Positions 1-6,499 are shown, numbered from the stretch's first letter. The stretch: 6,499 nucleotides of DNA from Desulfatitalea sp. (GCA_013041835.1 JABDRH010000317.1:1-6499); one strand, 5' to 3'. Made by a program: numbers and translations. The notes: a model not told the origin generated them from the sequence alone.

Positions 1-83
1 AGGCAGTGCTGAATAGCAGAGCTGCTAAACTTAAACTGACGAGTTACATTGGCACCAAACCCTTTTCGCTCAGTATCCGTTAA
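1..83 (+). CDS. 3' end of an unidentified gene, cut by the left edge
   Basis: One frame is open from the left edge (first whole codon at 3-5) to TAA at 81-83, giving 26 visible residues that end in TSYIGTKPFSLSIR. The other two + frames stop within the first 20 bases. The stop lies 48 bp before the next start, and both genes run in the same direction, so they could share an operon. The tail is basic and alternates hydrophobic and polar residues, as in the C-terminal beta strands of some phage tail or virion proteins. That similarity is only an impression. The fragment is too short to assign a family, and a chance open frame of this length is possible. Confidence 0.4.
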   Translation, partial: AVLNSRAAKLKLTSYIGTKPFSLSIR

Positions 84-131
84 TTACCCAAACAGCTGAT
101 TAAATATTTTAATTATACGGAGGCTAACATC

Positions 132-758
132 ATGGCATTTGACGTAGGATCGATATTTGGAGGTTTAGCCAGTGCAGGACTGGGAGGAATCACAGGCTTG
201 TTAGGAACAGGCATTTCTGCATTTATGGATTACAAAAAACAGAAGATTCAAAACGAGCACGAGCAAAAAATGCACGCGCTTGAGCTGCAAATGATGACCA
301 AAGAGGCAGAACTGGCCATTCGAAAAACCGATGCAGAAGCGGATGCTCAAGTAAGGCAAACAGCCGCGGTTACTGAACAAAAGGTAGCAGAACAAGAGGC
401 TGAGGCGTTCAAACTTTCGGCGGCCCAGGCCGAACGGCCTTTGCTTGCGAAAAAATTTCAAGATAGTCGTTTTACAATTTATACCTTTACGATAGTTGAT
501 GCAATCCGCAGCGCCATTCGACCTGTCCTCACAATCATTGGAACCATTATGATAATTGTAATTTATTTCAAAGTCGATGATTATGTCGGTGGATTAACAG
601 CCGAGAATGCTTTTAGTAAAATTGAGTTATTCGAGTTATATCGCTATTTGGTGTATTCTTTTGTTTACCTTACATTTACCATGGTTTTTTGGTGGTTTGG
701 CACCAGAAGCAAAGTTAAACCACCGGCGCAACCAAACGAGTCTTTGCTATCGCGTTGA
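132..758 (+). CDS. Putative phage holin-type / small phage membrane protein with coiled coil
   Basis: This 208-residue protein has a hydrophobic Gly/Ala-rich N-terminus (about residues 6-31, ending GLLGTGISAF). A long charged Gln/Glu/Lys/Ala-rich segment follows (about 33-105) and probably forms a coiled coil. Two hydrophobic helices come next, at about 131-147 (starting RPVLTIIGTIMIIVIY) and 171-189 (ending MVFWWFGTR), and then a short polar tail. The order of soluble coiled coil, a helix introduced by IRP, and a terminal helix ending in a WFG(N/T/D)R-like motif resembles three-helix phage holin-type proteins, which permeabilise the inner membrane at lysis. I recognise the pattern, not a named family. 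The ATG is well supported: CGGAGG at 118-123 lies 8 bases upstream. A structural or tail-associated phage membrane protein is the main alternative. The AT-rich composition differs sharply from the genes right of 1060. Confidence 0.65.
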   Translation: MAFDVGSIFGGLASAGLGGITGLLGTGISAFMDYKKQKIQNEHEQKMHALELQMMTKEAELAIRKTDAEADAQVRQTAAVTEQKVAEQEAEAFKLSAAQAERPLLAKKFQDSRFTIYTFTIVDAIRSAIRPVLTIIGTIMIIVIYFKVDDYVGGLTAENAFSKIELFELYRYLVYSFVYLTFTMVFWWFGTRSKVKPPAQPNESLLSR

Positions 759-788
759 TAACTTAAAACATTTCAAAAGGAACTAAAA

Positions 789-926
789 ATTCATCTCCAG
801 GCTTAAAACCACCTCTTTGTCTTCAAAACAGGCGATATATTCAACGCTGACACAAATCGTATATTCGTCGAATACATTGGATACCAAGAATTAGTATTAG
901 ACGACGAACAACCGAGCTGGTGCTGA
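789..926 (+). pseudogene. Possible decayed small gene, about 45 codons
   Basis: A ribosome-binding-like AAAAGGA at 775-781 is followed after 7 bases by ATT (789-791), where a start codon would be expected. The same frame reads IHLQA, hits TAA at 804-806, and is then open for 39 codons to TGA at 924-926. The reading includes TGDIFNADTNRIFVEYIGYQ, which looks protein-like, and an acidic LDDEQ near the end. One start-codon change and one nonsense change would account for a lost small gene at the end of the phage-like operon. No ATG, GTG or TTG occurs in the open stretch, so it is not an intact gene as written. A chance open frame in AT-rich DNA is a real alternative. Confidence 0.22.
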
Positions 927-967
927 CTCGGCCACTTTTTTGCCGGGTCAGCACCAGCTTTTTTTTT
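915..967 (+). terminator. Strong rho-independent terminator
   Basis: Arms 915-932 and 942-959 pair over 18 bp, with one G-T wobble at 928/946. The loop is 9 bases (933-941), and a run of nine T follows at 959-967. Only the + strand orientation has the T run, so it ends the left-hand operon and does not serve the converging cyclase gene. The stem is long and GC-rich, as expected at the end of a heavily transcribed operon such as phage late genes. Confidence 0.93.
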
Positions 968-1059
968 AACCTGGTACGATTTAAAGGTGGCATACCTTTT
1001 GTTGTGTATAAGAATGTTGTGCCGCGGCGGGGACTTTCCTTTTCGGTTGTGCGTGTGTA

Positions 1060-2073
1060 TTACTTCTTTTTGTTTCTGTTGAACAGGCGTTGGATATATT
1101 CGATGCCGTTTGCGCCGCCATGCGCCTCATCGGCGTAACCGGTGCCGTTATAGAAGTACTCTCTGGTCGGCACGTTGTTTAGCTGATCCTCGTCAATTTC
1201 CGCGACACAACGGGCTATGGAGCCGTCACCCATGTACCAGCGCATGGGGAAGCAGAAAAATCTGAAGCGTTTTCCGGAAACCTTGGCCAAATCGCCGCCC
1301 AAGTTCTCCACGCCTACGATGCCGTTGCCCAGCATCAGCTTGTGGCAAGGCTCCCACGTGCCCCAGCCGCTGACGGCTTCCAAGTCGTTGTACTTTTCAT
1401 CGTACGCCGCCTGACCATGCATCTTGATATATTCGAACTTGTCAAATTCAGCGTAGGCTTTTTCTCCGAAAAGCTGCTTGTATTCCTCCACGATCGGCTG
1501 CCCCGTATGTCCCAGCAGGTTCAGTGCCGTGCCGCCGTTCAAGCCCATGGCGGTATGAAGAGGGTGGTCCAACGCCTGTCCATCCATGGCCACACATTTG
1601 ACTTTGTGTTTGACAAACCATCTGCCGGCTTCCACGCCCGTGCCGCAAGCATAATGATAGTATGCCTTGGAATCGTCGTAGAGTTTGTGCATACTGGTAT
1701 CCAATACCAGAACCATGCCGGCGAGTTCGCTGGGTTTGATCCCGGCTTTGGCGCAAGCGGCTTCCAGATCCTTTGGAACAATCAGCGCCCACGGTTCAAC
1801 ATCGATTTTGAGGCAAACGGCCTCGCCGGTATACGCATCGATGGGCATCTCATGCGTATATCTCGCACGGCGGCCATCAAATTCATATTCCATGACGTGA
1901 CGCGGGGCATCGCAGTGTGTACCGGTATGCTGCGGCACATTGATCCATTGTGTGAGGACACCGCTCTTTGCCATGGTGTGATCGCTGGTAATGCTTGGCT
2001 TGGTAAAATATGGCCAACGCGGACAATCAACGCTGAATGGATGGCTTAAATCAACAAATACTTTTTTCCCCAT
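1060..2073 (-). CDS. Cyclase-family metal-dependent hydrolase (kynurenine formamidase-like fold)
   Basis: This 337-residue protein belongs to the cyclase/kynurenine formamidase-like superfamily (Pfam Cyclase). The diagnostic metal-site motif HTGTHCDAPRH is at 49-59, with ligands expected at H49, H53 and D55 and a nearby catalytic H59. Further conserved segments are VLVLDTS (121-127), VAMDGQALDHPLH (161-173) and H244 followed by GIVGVENLGGDL (251-262), where E256 is the usual catalytic glutamate. Family members hydrolyse amides or cyclic ketones/lactams, for example N-formylkynurenine and isatin. The substrate here is unknown. It is longer than kynurenine formamidase (about 210 residues) because of a mid insertion and a C-terminal extension of about 40 residues. 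No signal peptide is seen, so it should be cytoplasmic. The start is supported by AAGGAG (minus strand, 2081-2086) 7 bases upstream. The stop is TAA. The 126-bp upstream gap and lower GC suggest its own transcription unit. Confidence 0.9.
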   Translation of the reverse strand: MGKKVFVDLSHPFSVDCPRWPYFTKPSITSDHTMAKSGVLTQWINVPQHTGTHCDAPRHVMEYEFDGRRARYTHEMPIDAYTGEAVCLKIDVEPWALIVPKDLEAACAKAGIKPSELAGMVLVLDTSMHKLYDDSKAYYHYACGTGVEAGRWFVKHKVKCVAMDGQALDHPLHTAMGLNGGTALNLLGHTGQPIVEEYKQLFGEKAYAEFDKFEYIKMHGQAAYDEKYNDLEAVSGWGTWEPCHKLMLGNGIVGVENLGGDLAKVSGKRFRFFCFPMRWYMGDGSIARCVAEIDEDQLNNVPTREYFYNGTGYADEAHGGANGIEYIQRLFNRNKKK

Positions 2074-2199
2074 GGTTTTTCTCCTTAGAATTAATGTTAG
2101 CGAATCGTCATTGCCGTTACATAGTGATAGCTTAGGGGATCATTACGCTTAGCTTTCCACACAGGCTATGCTAAAAGGCAGCGGCGGCCCGAAAAATCC

Positions 2200-4155
2200 C
2201 TATATCTCCATCGCGACATTAAACCCGTCATGGATGGCGCCTGAGGCCTTTCCGGGCCGGACGCAATCGCCGATAGCGTATACCTCCGGTGCGCAGAACG
2301 CAAGGGATTTCACAACATCGTCCCGTGCGCGCATCCCGAGGGAAAGGATGACGGTTTCGGCCGGCACCACACGGGTCGCCCCACCGGCATCCACCACGCC
2401 GGCGCCGTCTTCAGTAACGCTTTCAAGACGGTGATTGAGCAACATACGGACACCGGCTTTTTCGAGAAGTTCCAGCAGGTGAATGCGGGTAACCGGGTTG
2501 AGATCGGTCGCCACCGCTTCCAGCATCTCGACCACGGTCACCGCTTTGCCCTCCCGGGCCAGCAGCAGCGCGGTTTCGCACCCCACCATGCCGCCACCGG
2601 CCACCACGATGCGCCGTCCGGTCCGAGCCTTGCCCGCGTGCACCTGGCCGGCCCACAGGACGCGGTCGCTGGAAACACCAGCAATATCGGGTATCACAGG
2701 TTCGGCCCCAACCGCGACGATGACGACATCCGGCTTTTCGGCATCTGCAAGGGCGGGGGTAAGCTCCGTTCCCAGCCGGATTTCAACGGGAAGGGCTTGA
2801 ACCGTTTCAATCAGAAAATCCCTGAACCGTTTCAGATCCTGTTTGAATTCCGGGAGATCTGCAAAACGCAGGTTCCCGCCGAGGTTTTCCTGTTTTTCAA
2901 GCAGGACGACCCGGTGTCCCCTTTTAGCGGCGGTGATCGCCGCCTGAATGCCGCCGGGGCCGCCGCCGGCGATGTAAACTGTTTTGATGCGATCCGCCGG
3001 GCGAAGCGCGGCGCACTCGGTTTCCCGGCCGGCGACGGGATTGACGGCGCACCGGACAGGTAGAAAAATCGCCACCCGGCCCAGACATTCCAGACAGCGG
3101 GTACAGGGGATAATTTCCCGGGATTGGCCCCGCCGCGCCTTGTTGGGAAGCTCCGGATCGGCGATGAGCGCCCGGGTCATGGCTATTAGGTCGGCTTTTC
3201 CTTCGGATATAATATCTTGCGCCATCCCCGGGTCGCTGATGGACCCCACACAGGTCACCGGAACCTTCACCGCCGCCTTGATTTCCGCGGCAAGATGGAC
3301 GTTGGCGCCATGGGGCAGAAAATGGGTGGGATGGATGATGGGCAGCGTGTAGGGTTCACCAAAAAGCCCTGTGGAAACATGGATGCAATCGACCTTGTCC
3401 GCGATCATTTGGGCGAACCGGACGGCCTCGGCCAAAGTGAGGCCGCCGGGCACCTGTTCACCGCCGCTGAGCCGGTATTCGATAGCGAAATCGCTCCCCA
3501 CCCGATCCCGAACCCGTTCGATCACCTCAAGGGGAAATCTGGCGCGATTTTCAAGGCTGCCGCCGTACCGGTCGGTCCGTTTGTTTGAAAATGGAGAAAG
3601 AAACTGCGCCAGAAGCCACCCGTGGGCGCCGTGAAGCAGACACATGTCGAACCCGGCCTGCTTTAACCGGAACGCCGCCGAGGCGAAATTCTCCTGGACC
3701 GCCTCGATCATGTCACGATCCATTTCCTGGACCGTGATGGGATGCCCTGCCAGAACTTCGTGAAATTTGGATGGAATCGGAGAGGGACCGATGGGGTGAC
3801 GGCCCCCGATAAGGCTTGGCAGCGTCTGGCGTCCTCCATGGCAAAGCTCCAGAGAGGCAATGGCGCCATACTGCTTGATGGCATCGGCAAGCCTGCACAG
3901 CCAGGGGATCATCCGGTCTTCGCCGATATTGAGCTGTCCCCAGTGCGATATGGCGTAATCGCTGTCCACTGGGCTTTCCCCGACCGTTACGATGGCCGCG
4001 CCGCCCCTGGCCTTTGCCTTATAATAATCGATCAGTTCCCGTGACGGACTGCCGTCCGGATGGGCGAGGCAAGGAAGCGAAGGCGCCGCCACGATTCTGT
4101 TTTTCAATGTCAACGGACCGAGTTGGAATGGTTCGAACAGCTTCTCATAAGCCAT
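2200..4155 (-). CDS. OYE-type NADH:flavin oxidoreductase with FMN, [4Fe-4S] and FAD/NAD(P)H domains
   Basis: This complete 651-residue enzyme has 2,4-dienoyl-CoA reductase/trimethylamine dehydrogenase architecture. Residues 5-340 form the FMN TIM barrel: LFEPFQLGPLTLKNR at 6-20, ELCHGGRQ at 103-110, HGAHGWLLAQFLSP at 175-188, RTDRYGGSLENR at 193-204 and the phosphate-binding MTRALIADPELPNKA at 326-340. Cysteines C351, C354, C357 and C369 fit a [4Fe-4S] cluster. A GGGPGG dinucleotide fold at 397-402 (FAD), a second GGGMVG at 520-525 (NAD(P)H) and AIGD at 627-630 complete the reductase half. The CX2CX2CX11C spacing and Glu103 point towards the trimethylamine dehydrogenase-like branch rather than E. 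coli FadH. Trp180 lies where most reductases have the proton-donating Tyr (FadH Tyr166, OYE1 Tyr196), so alkene reduction is uncertain. The ATG has GGGAG 6 bases upstream (minus strand, 4162-4166). The enzyme should be cytoplasmic. The exact substrate is unknown. Confidence 0.93.
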   Translation of the reverse strand: MAYEKLFEPFQLGPLTLKNRIVAAPSLPCLAHPDGSPSRELIDYYKAKARGGAAIVTVGESPVDSDYAISHWGQLNIGEDRMIPWLCRLADAIKQYGAIASLELCHGGRQTLPSLIGGRHPIGPSPIPSKFHEVLAGHPITVQEMDRDMIEAVQENFASAAFRLKQAGFDMCLLHGAHGWLLAQFLSPFSNKRTDRYGGSLENRARFPLEVIERVRDRVGSDFAIEYRLSGGEQVPGGLTLAEAVRFAQMIADKVDCIHVSTGLFGEPYTLPIIHPTHFLPHGANVHLAAEIKAAVKVPVTCVGSISDPGMAQDIISEGKADLIAMTRALIADPELPNKARRGQSREIIPCTRCLECLGRVAIFLPVRCAVNPVAGRETECAALRPADRIKTVYIAGGGPGGIQAAITAAKRGHRVVLLEKQENLGGNLRFADLPEFKQDLKRFRDFLIETVQALPVEIRLGTELTPALADAEKPDVVIVAVGAEPVIPDIAGVSSDRVLWAGQVHAGKARTGRRIVVAGGGMVGCETALLLAREGKAVTVVEMLEAVATDLNPVTRIHLLELLEKAGVRMLLNHRLESVTEDGAGVVDAGGATRVVPAETVILSLGMRARDDVVKSLAFCAPEVYAIGDCVRPGKASGAIHDGFNVAMEI

Positions 4156-4170
4156 GAGATTCTCCCGCTA

Positions 4171-4196
4171 AAGATTCCCATTATATTGGGAATCTT
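4171..4196 (-). promoter_or_regulatory. Perfect palindrome centred on a TATAAT box: candidate operator/promoter
   Basis: AAGATTCCCA (4171-4180) and TGGGAATCTT (4187-4196) are exact inverted repeats separated by 6 bases. On the minus strand the centre reads TATAAT (4180-4185), a perfect sigma-70 -10 hexamer 25 bases upstream of the oxidoreductase start. The expected -35 area has only a poor match (about CCAAAT at 17-bp spacing), which would fit an activated or regulated promoter. A repressor bound to this repeat would cover the -10 box. The alternative is an RNA hairpin after the exporter gene, either a terminator or a processing or stability element, but only three T (TCTTTAG) close and follow the stem, so an efficient terminator is unlikely. 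Confidence 0.5.
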
Positions 4197-4225
4197 AATG
4201 TGATTTGGGAAATTTCAGATCGAAA

Positions 4226-6499
4226 TCAACGAACGCCGTGCTCGGAAACGGTTTGTACCATGGCCTCTTCGTTTCCCGGCCCGGCATAAACCGAAATTTC
4301 CGCCACGGTTTCTTTCTTGGGCAGCAAAAAGCAGGCCAGTGCTGGCAGAAGCATCAGCGTGCCGAGCATGTTCCACAGGAACATGAAGGCGAGCATGATG
4401 CCCATGTCGGCCTGAAACTTGATCGGCGAAGCGGCCCAGGTGGCCACCGCCGCCGAGAGCGTCACCCCGATGAGCATCACCACCTTTCCGGTGAACATGA
4501 GGGCCCGGTAGTAGGCCTCGGAAAGGCTCTTCCCACCCGATTTCATGTGGCCCAGGATCACGCTCAACACGTAAAGGGCGTAGTCCACGCCGATGCCCAC
4601 GCCCAAGGCGATTACCGGCAGGGTCGATACCTTGACTCCGATGCCGAGTTTTACCATCAAAGCCTCGGCCAGGATCGAGGTGAGCATCAACGGCAAGACC
4701 GCGCACAGCACCGCCCGCCAGGAGCGAAAAGTCAACAGGCACAGCAGGATGACCGCGCCGTACACCCAGAAGAGCATCTTTCGGTTGGCCTGCTCGACCA
4801 CGATGTTGGTGGCCGCTTCGATGCCGGCGCTGCCCGCCCCCAGGAGGAAAGCCGCATTCTCGGTCCGGTTGGGTCCGGCAAAGGCCTCCACCGCCGCCAC
4901 CACCCGGGTCAGGGTGTCCGCCTTGTGGTCGGTGAGGTAGACGTAGAGGGTCAACAGGTCGCAGGTATCATTGTAGAGCCCTCGGGGGGCATTGGAGGTG
5001 ATGGTATTGAGCATGTTCTGGTTGTACGGCAGCGCATACCATTTTGAGCTGCCTTCGTTATAGCCGGTGAACATGCGCCGGTTCATCAGGGCCAGGGAGT
5101 TGGTCGACTCCACCCCTTGGAGTTGGCGAAGCTTCCACTCCAGCGCGTCGAGCCGCATCACCGTGTCGTAGCTACTGCAGTATCCGGTCGTCGTCTTCAC
5201 CATCACCGCCAGCACGTCGGTACTCGCCCCGTAATGGGCCCGCATGAAGGCGATGTCGCGGTTGTAGCGCGACTCGGGACGCAGCTCCGGGGCTCCGGGG
5301 TCCAGATCACCGATCCGTAGATCACGACTCACGACGTGGCCGCCCACGGCCAGGAGCAGGCCGCAGACGATCGTGACCGCCGCCCAGCGCCGCTGCGTGA
5401 ACAGGTCTAAAAAACGCCATATGGGATGAGGTTCAGCGCCGCTGCGGCCGGCCTCTTCAGCTTGCAGGCTGCGCGCCGCCGCCTGGGGGCTCACGCCCAC
5501 GAAACTCAGGGTGACGGGCACCAGGATCACGTTGGTGAAGATAATCAGCGCCACGCCGAGGCTGGCGATCAGGGCCAGCTCATGAATCACGCCGATGTCG
5601 ATGACCATCAGGACCGCAAAGCCCACCGCATCGCTGAGCAGCGCCGTGAGTCCGGCCAAAAACAGCCGCCGGAAGGTGTAGCGGGCCGCCACCACCTTGT
5701 GGGTACCGCGCCCGATGTCCTGGAGCATGCCGTTCATCCTCTGGGCGCCGTGGCTCATGGCGATGGCGAAGACCAAAAACGGTACCAACACCGAGTAGGG
5801 ATTCAGCTCGAAGCCCAGGGCCGCGGATAGGCCCAACTGCCACACCCCCCCCACGCGGGAACACCCCACGACGACGATCGTGCTTCTGAAGCAGCGGTTG
5901 TACCAGTAGAGCATGGCGGCCGAGATGAACACGGCCACGGCGAAAAACATGAGGATCTGACGCACCCCGGCGATGAGGTCGCCCACCACCTTGGCGAACC
6001 CGGTGATGTGGATCTTGGTGGTATCGCTCTGGTACTTGGCCCGCAAGGCTTCCAGGGCGTTTGAAAAGGTGTCGTAGTCCAGGGCTTGGCCGGTATCGGG
6101 ATTCACCGAGTGCAGGGGCACGAAAATGACGCTGGAACGATGATCGAGGGCCACCAACTGGCCGATCTCCCCCGAGCGCTCCACGTTGCGCCGCACCTGC
6201 TCGACGCTGGCCGCCGAACCGTCGTACTTGTTGGGAATGACCGGTCCGCCATCGAAGCCCTCCTCGGTGATGCCGAACCATCGGGTCGAGGGGGTCCAGA
6301 GGGATTTCATGAAGGTCCGGTCCACCCCGGACAGCAGGAACACCGCGTTGCTGATTGCCTGCAGGGTCGTCAGGTAGCCGGCATCATAGATGCTTTGGCC
6401 GGTGGTCTCCACCGCGATGCTGACCGCATTGCCCAGGCCAGCCAGGTCGTCTTTGTGTTCGAGGTAGTTGGCGATGTAGGGATGGCCGGTGGGAATGGT
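4226..6499 (-). CDS. RND-superfamily exporter (MMPL/HAE3-like), N-terminus beyond the right edge
   Basis: The frame is open from the right edge to TGA at 4226-4228, giving 757 visible residues. The GTG at 6410-6412 is not the true start. Upstream in-frame residues TGHPYIANYLEHKDDLAGLG, just inside the edge, are typical of the family. Roughly 50 N-terminal residues with the first membrane helix are missing. In visible numbering a periplasmic loop comes first, then about five helices (181-334), a cytoplasmic linker, helix 7 (371-389), a second periplasmic loop (390-575) and five more helices (576-727). This is the duplicated RND layout, with GVGIGVDYALYVLS at 633-646 carrying the conserved helix-4-type Asp. 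Such inner-membrane pumps use the proton gradient to move hydrophobic molecules or lipids. The substrate is unknown. The gene ends 70 bp before the oxidoreductase start and probably shares a locus with it. Confidence 0.9.
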   Translation of the reverse strand, partial: TIPTGHPYIANYLEHKDDLAGLGNAVSIAVETTGQSIYDAGYLTTLQAISNAVFLLSGVDRTFMKSLWTPSTRWFGITEEGFDGGPVIPNKYDGSAASVEQVRRNVERSGEIGQLVALDHRSSVIFVPLHSVNPDTGQALDYDTFSNALEALRAKYQSDTTKIHITGFAKVVGDLIAGVRQILMFFAVAVFISAAMLYWYNRCFRSTIVVVGCSRVGGVWQLGLSAALGFELNPYSVLVPFLVFAIAMSHGAQRMNGMLQDIGRGTHKVVAARYTFRRLFLAGLTALLSDAVGFAVLMVIDIGVIHELALIASLGVALIIFTNVILVPVTLSFVGVSPQAAARSLQAEEAGRSGAEPHPIWRFLDLFTQRRWAAVTIVCGLLLAVGGHVVSRDLRIGDLDPGAPELRPESRYNRDIAFMRAHYGASTDVLAVMVKTTTGYCSSYDTVMRLDALEWKLRQLQGVESTNSLALMNRRMFTGYNEGSSKWYALPYNQNMLNTITSNAPRGLYNDTCDLLTLYVYLTDHKADTLTRVVAAVEAFAGPNRTENAAFLLGAGSAGIEAATNIVVEQANRKMLFWVYGAVILLCLLTFRSWRAVLCAVLPLMLTSILAEALMVKLGIGVKVSTLPVIALGVGIGVDYALYVLSVILGHMKSGGKSLSEAYYRALMFTGKVVMLIGVTLSAAVATWAASPIKFQADMGIMLAFMFLWNMLGTLMLLPALACFLLPKKETVAEISVYAGPGNEEAMVQTVSEHGVR

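Noticed and set aside
983..999. Small hairpin AAAGGT / ACCTTT in the convergent intergenic gap
   Set aside because: Only 6 bp of AT-rich stem with four T after it on the + strand and no T run on the minus strand. Too weak to call as the cyclase terminator.
920..1138. 72-codon + strand frame between the terminator and the cyclase 3' end
   Set aside because: Its start lies inside the terminator stem, it has no ribosome binding site, and it runs into the cyclase coding region.
1342..2049. Open frame of 235 codons on the + strand opposite the cyclase gene
   Set aside because: It lies wholly antisense to a gene with clear family motifs and its translation shows no recognisable domain, so it is a shadow of minus-strand codon bias.
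2103..2199. Terminator or promoter in the gap between the oxidoreductase and the cyclase gene
   Set aside because: I found only a short direct repeat (GCTTAG) and a GC-rich patch with 3-4 bp pairing, with no convincing -35/-10 pair or stem with a T run on the minus strand.
4067..4071. Cys29 of the oxidoreductase as a covalent FMN attachment site like trimethylamine dehydrogenase Cys30
   Set aside because: When the conserved NR...P segment is aligned, Cys29 falls about two residues further along, so equivalence is not supported.
4205..5047. Open frame of 280 codons on the + strand opposite the RND exporter
   Set aside because: Its translation is rich in His, Gln, Arg and Gly, as expected from antisense of a GC-rich membrane protein. 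The minus-strand frame has convincing transporter motifs.
6410..6412. GTG as the start codon of the RND exporter
   Set aside because: The same frame continues upstream to the window edge with residues typical of the family (TGHPYIANYLEHKDDL), so the true start is outside the window.

Overview
The window has two unlike parts that meet tail to tail near positions 967-1060. Positions 1 to about 967 are AT-rich and read on the + strand (18 G/C in the 60 bases 541-600). They hold the 3' end of an unidentified gene, a complete 208-residue membrane protein that looks like a phage holin-type or phage membrane protein, a possible decayed small gene, and a strong intrinsic terminator. This looks like the end of a phage or prophage late operon, but no hallmark phage gene (terminase, capsid, integrase) is visible, so this is inference.

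Positions 1060-6499 read on the - strand and are richer in GC (30 of 60 at 1561-1620, 41 of 60 at 4801-4860). In transcription order they hold an RND-superfamily exporter cut by the right edge of the window, an Old Yellow Enzyme-type flavin/iron-sulfur oxidoreductase of the 2,4-dienoyl-CoA reductase/trimethylamine dehydrogenase architecture, and a cyclase-family metal-dependent hydrolase. All three are typical accessory catabolic genes. The exporter and oxidoreductase are 70 bp apart. A perfect 10-bp-arm palindrome with a consensus TATAAT at its centre lies in that gap. The hydrolase has its own strong ribosome binding site after a 126-bp gap and a lower GC content than the other two.

A Gram-negative proteobacterium is likely, possibly an anaerobic Desulfobacterota-type organism. 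This rests on the exporter subfamily and the iron-sulfur flavoenzyme, and the taxonomic call is weak. A plausible joint role is uptake, export or processing of a hydrophobic or cyclic organic compound: the exporter moves it, the flavoenzyme reduces or oxidises it, and the hydrolase opens a ring or amide. No substrate can be read from the sequence. No tRNA, rRNA, CRISPR array, insertion sequence or long repeat was seen. No gap between the called features exceeds 300 bases.
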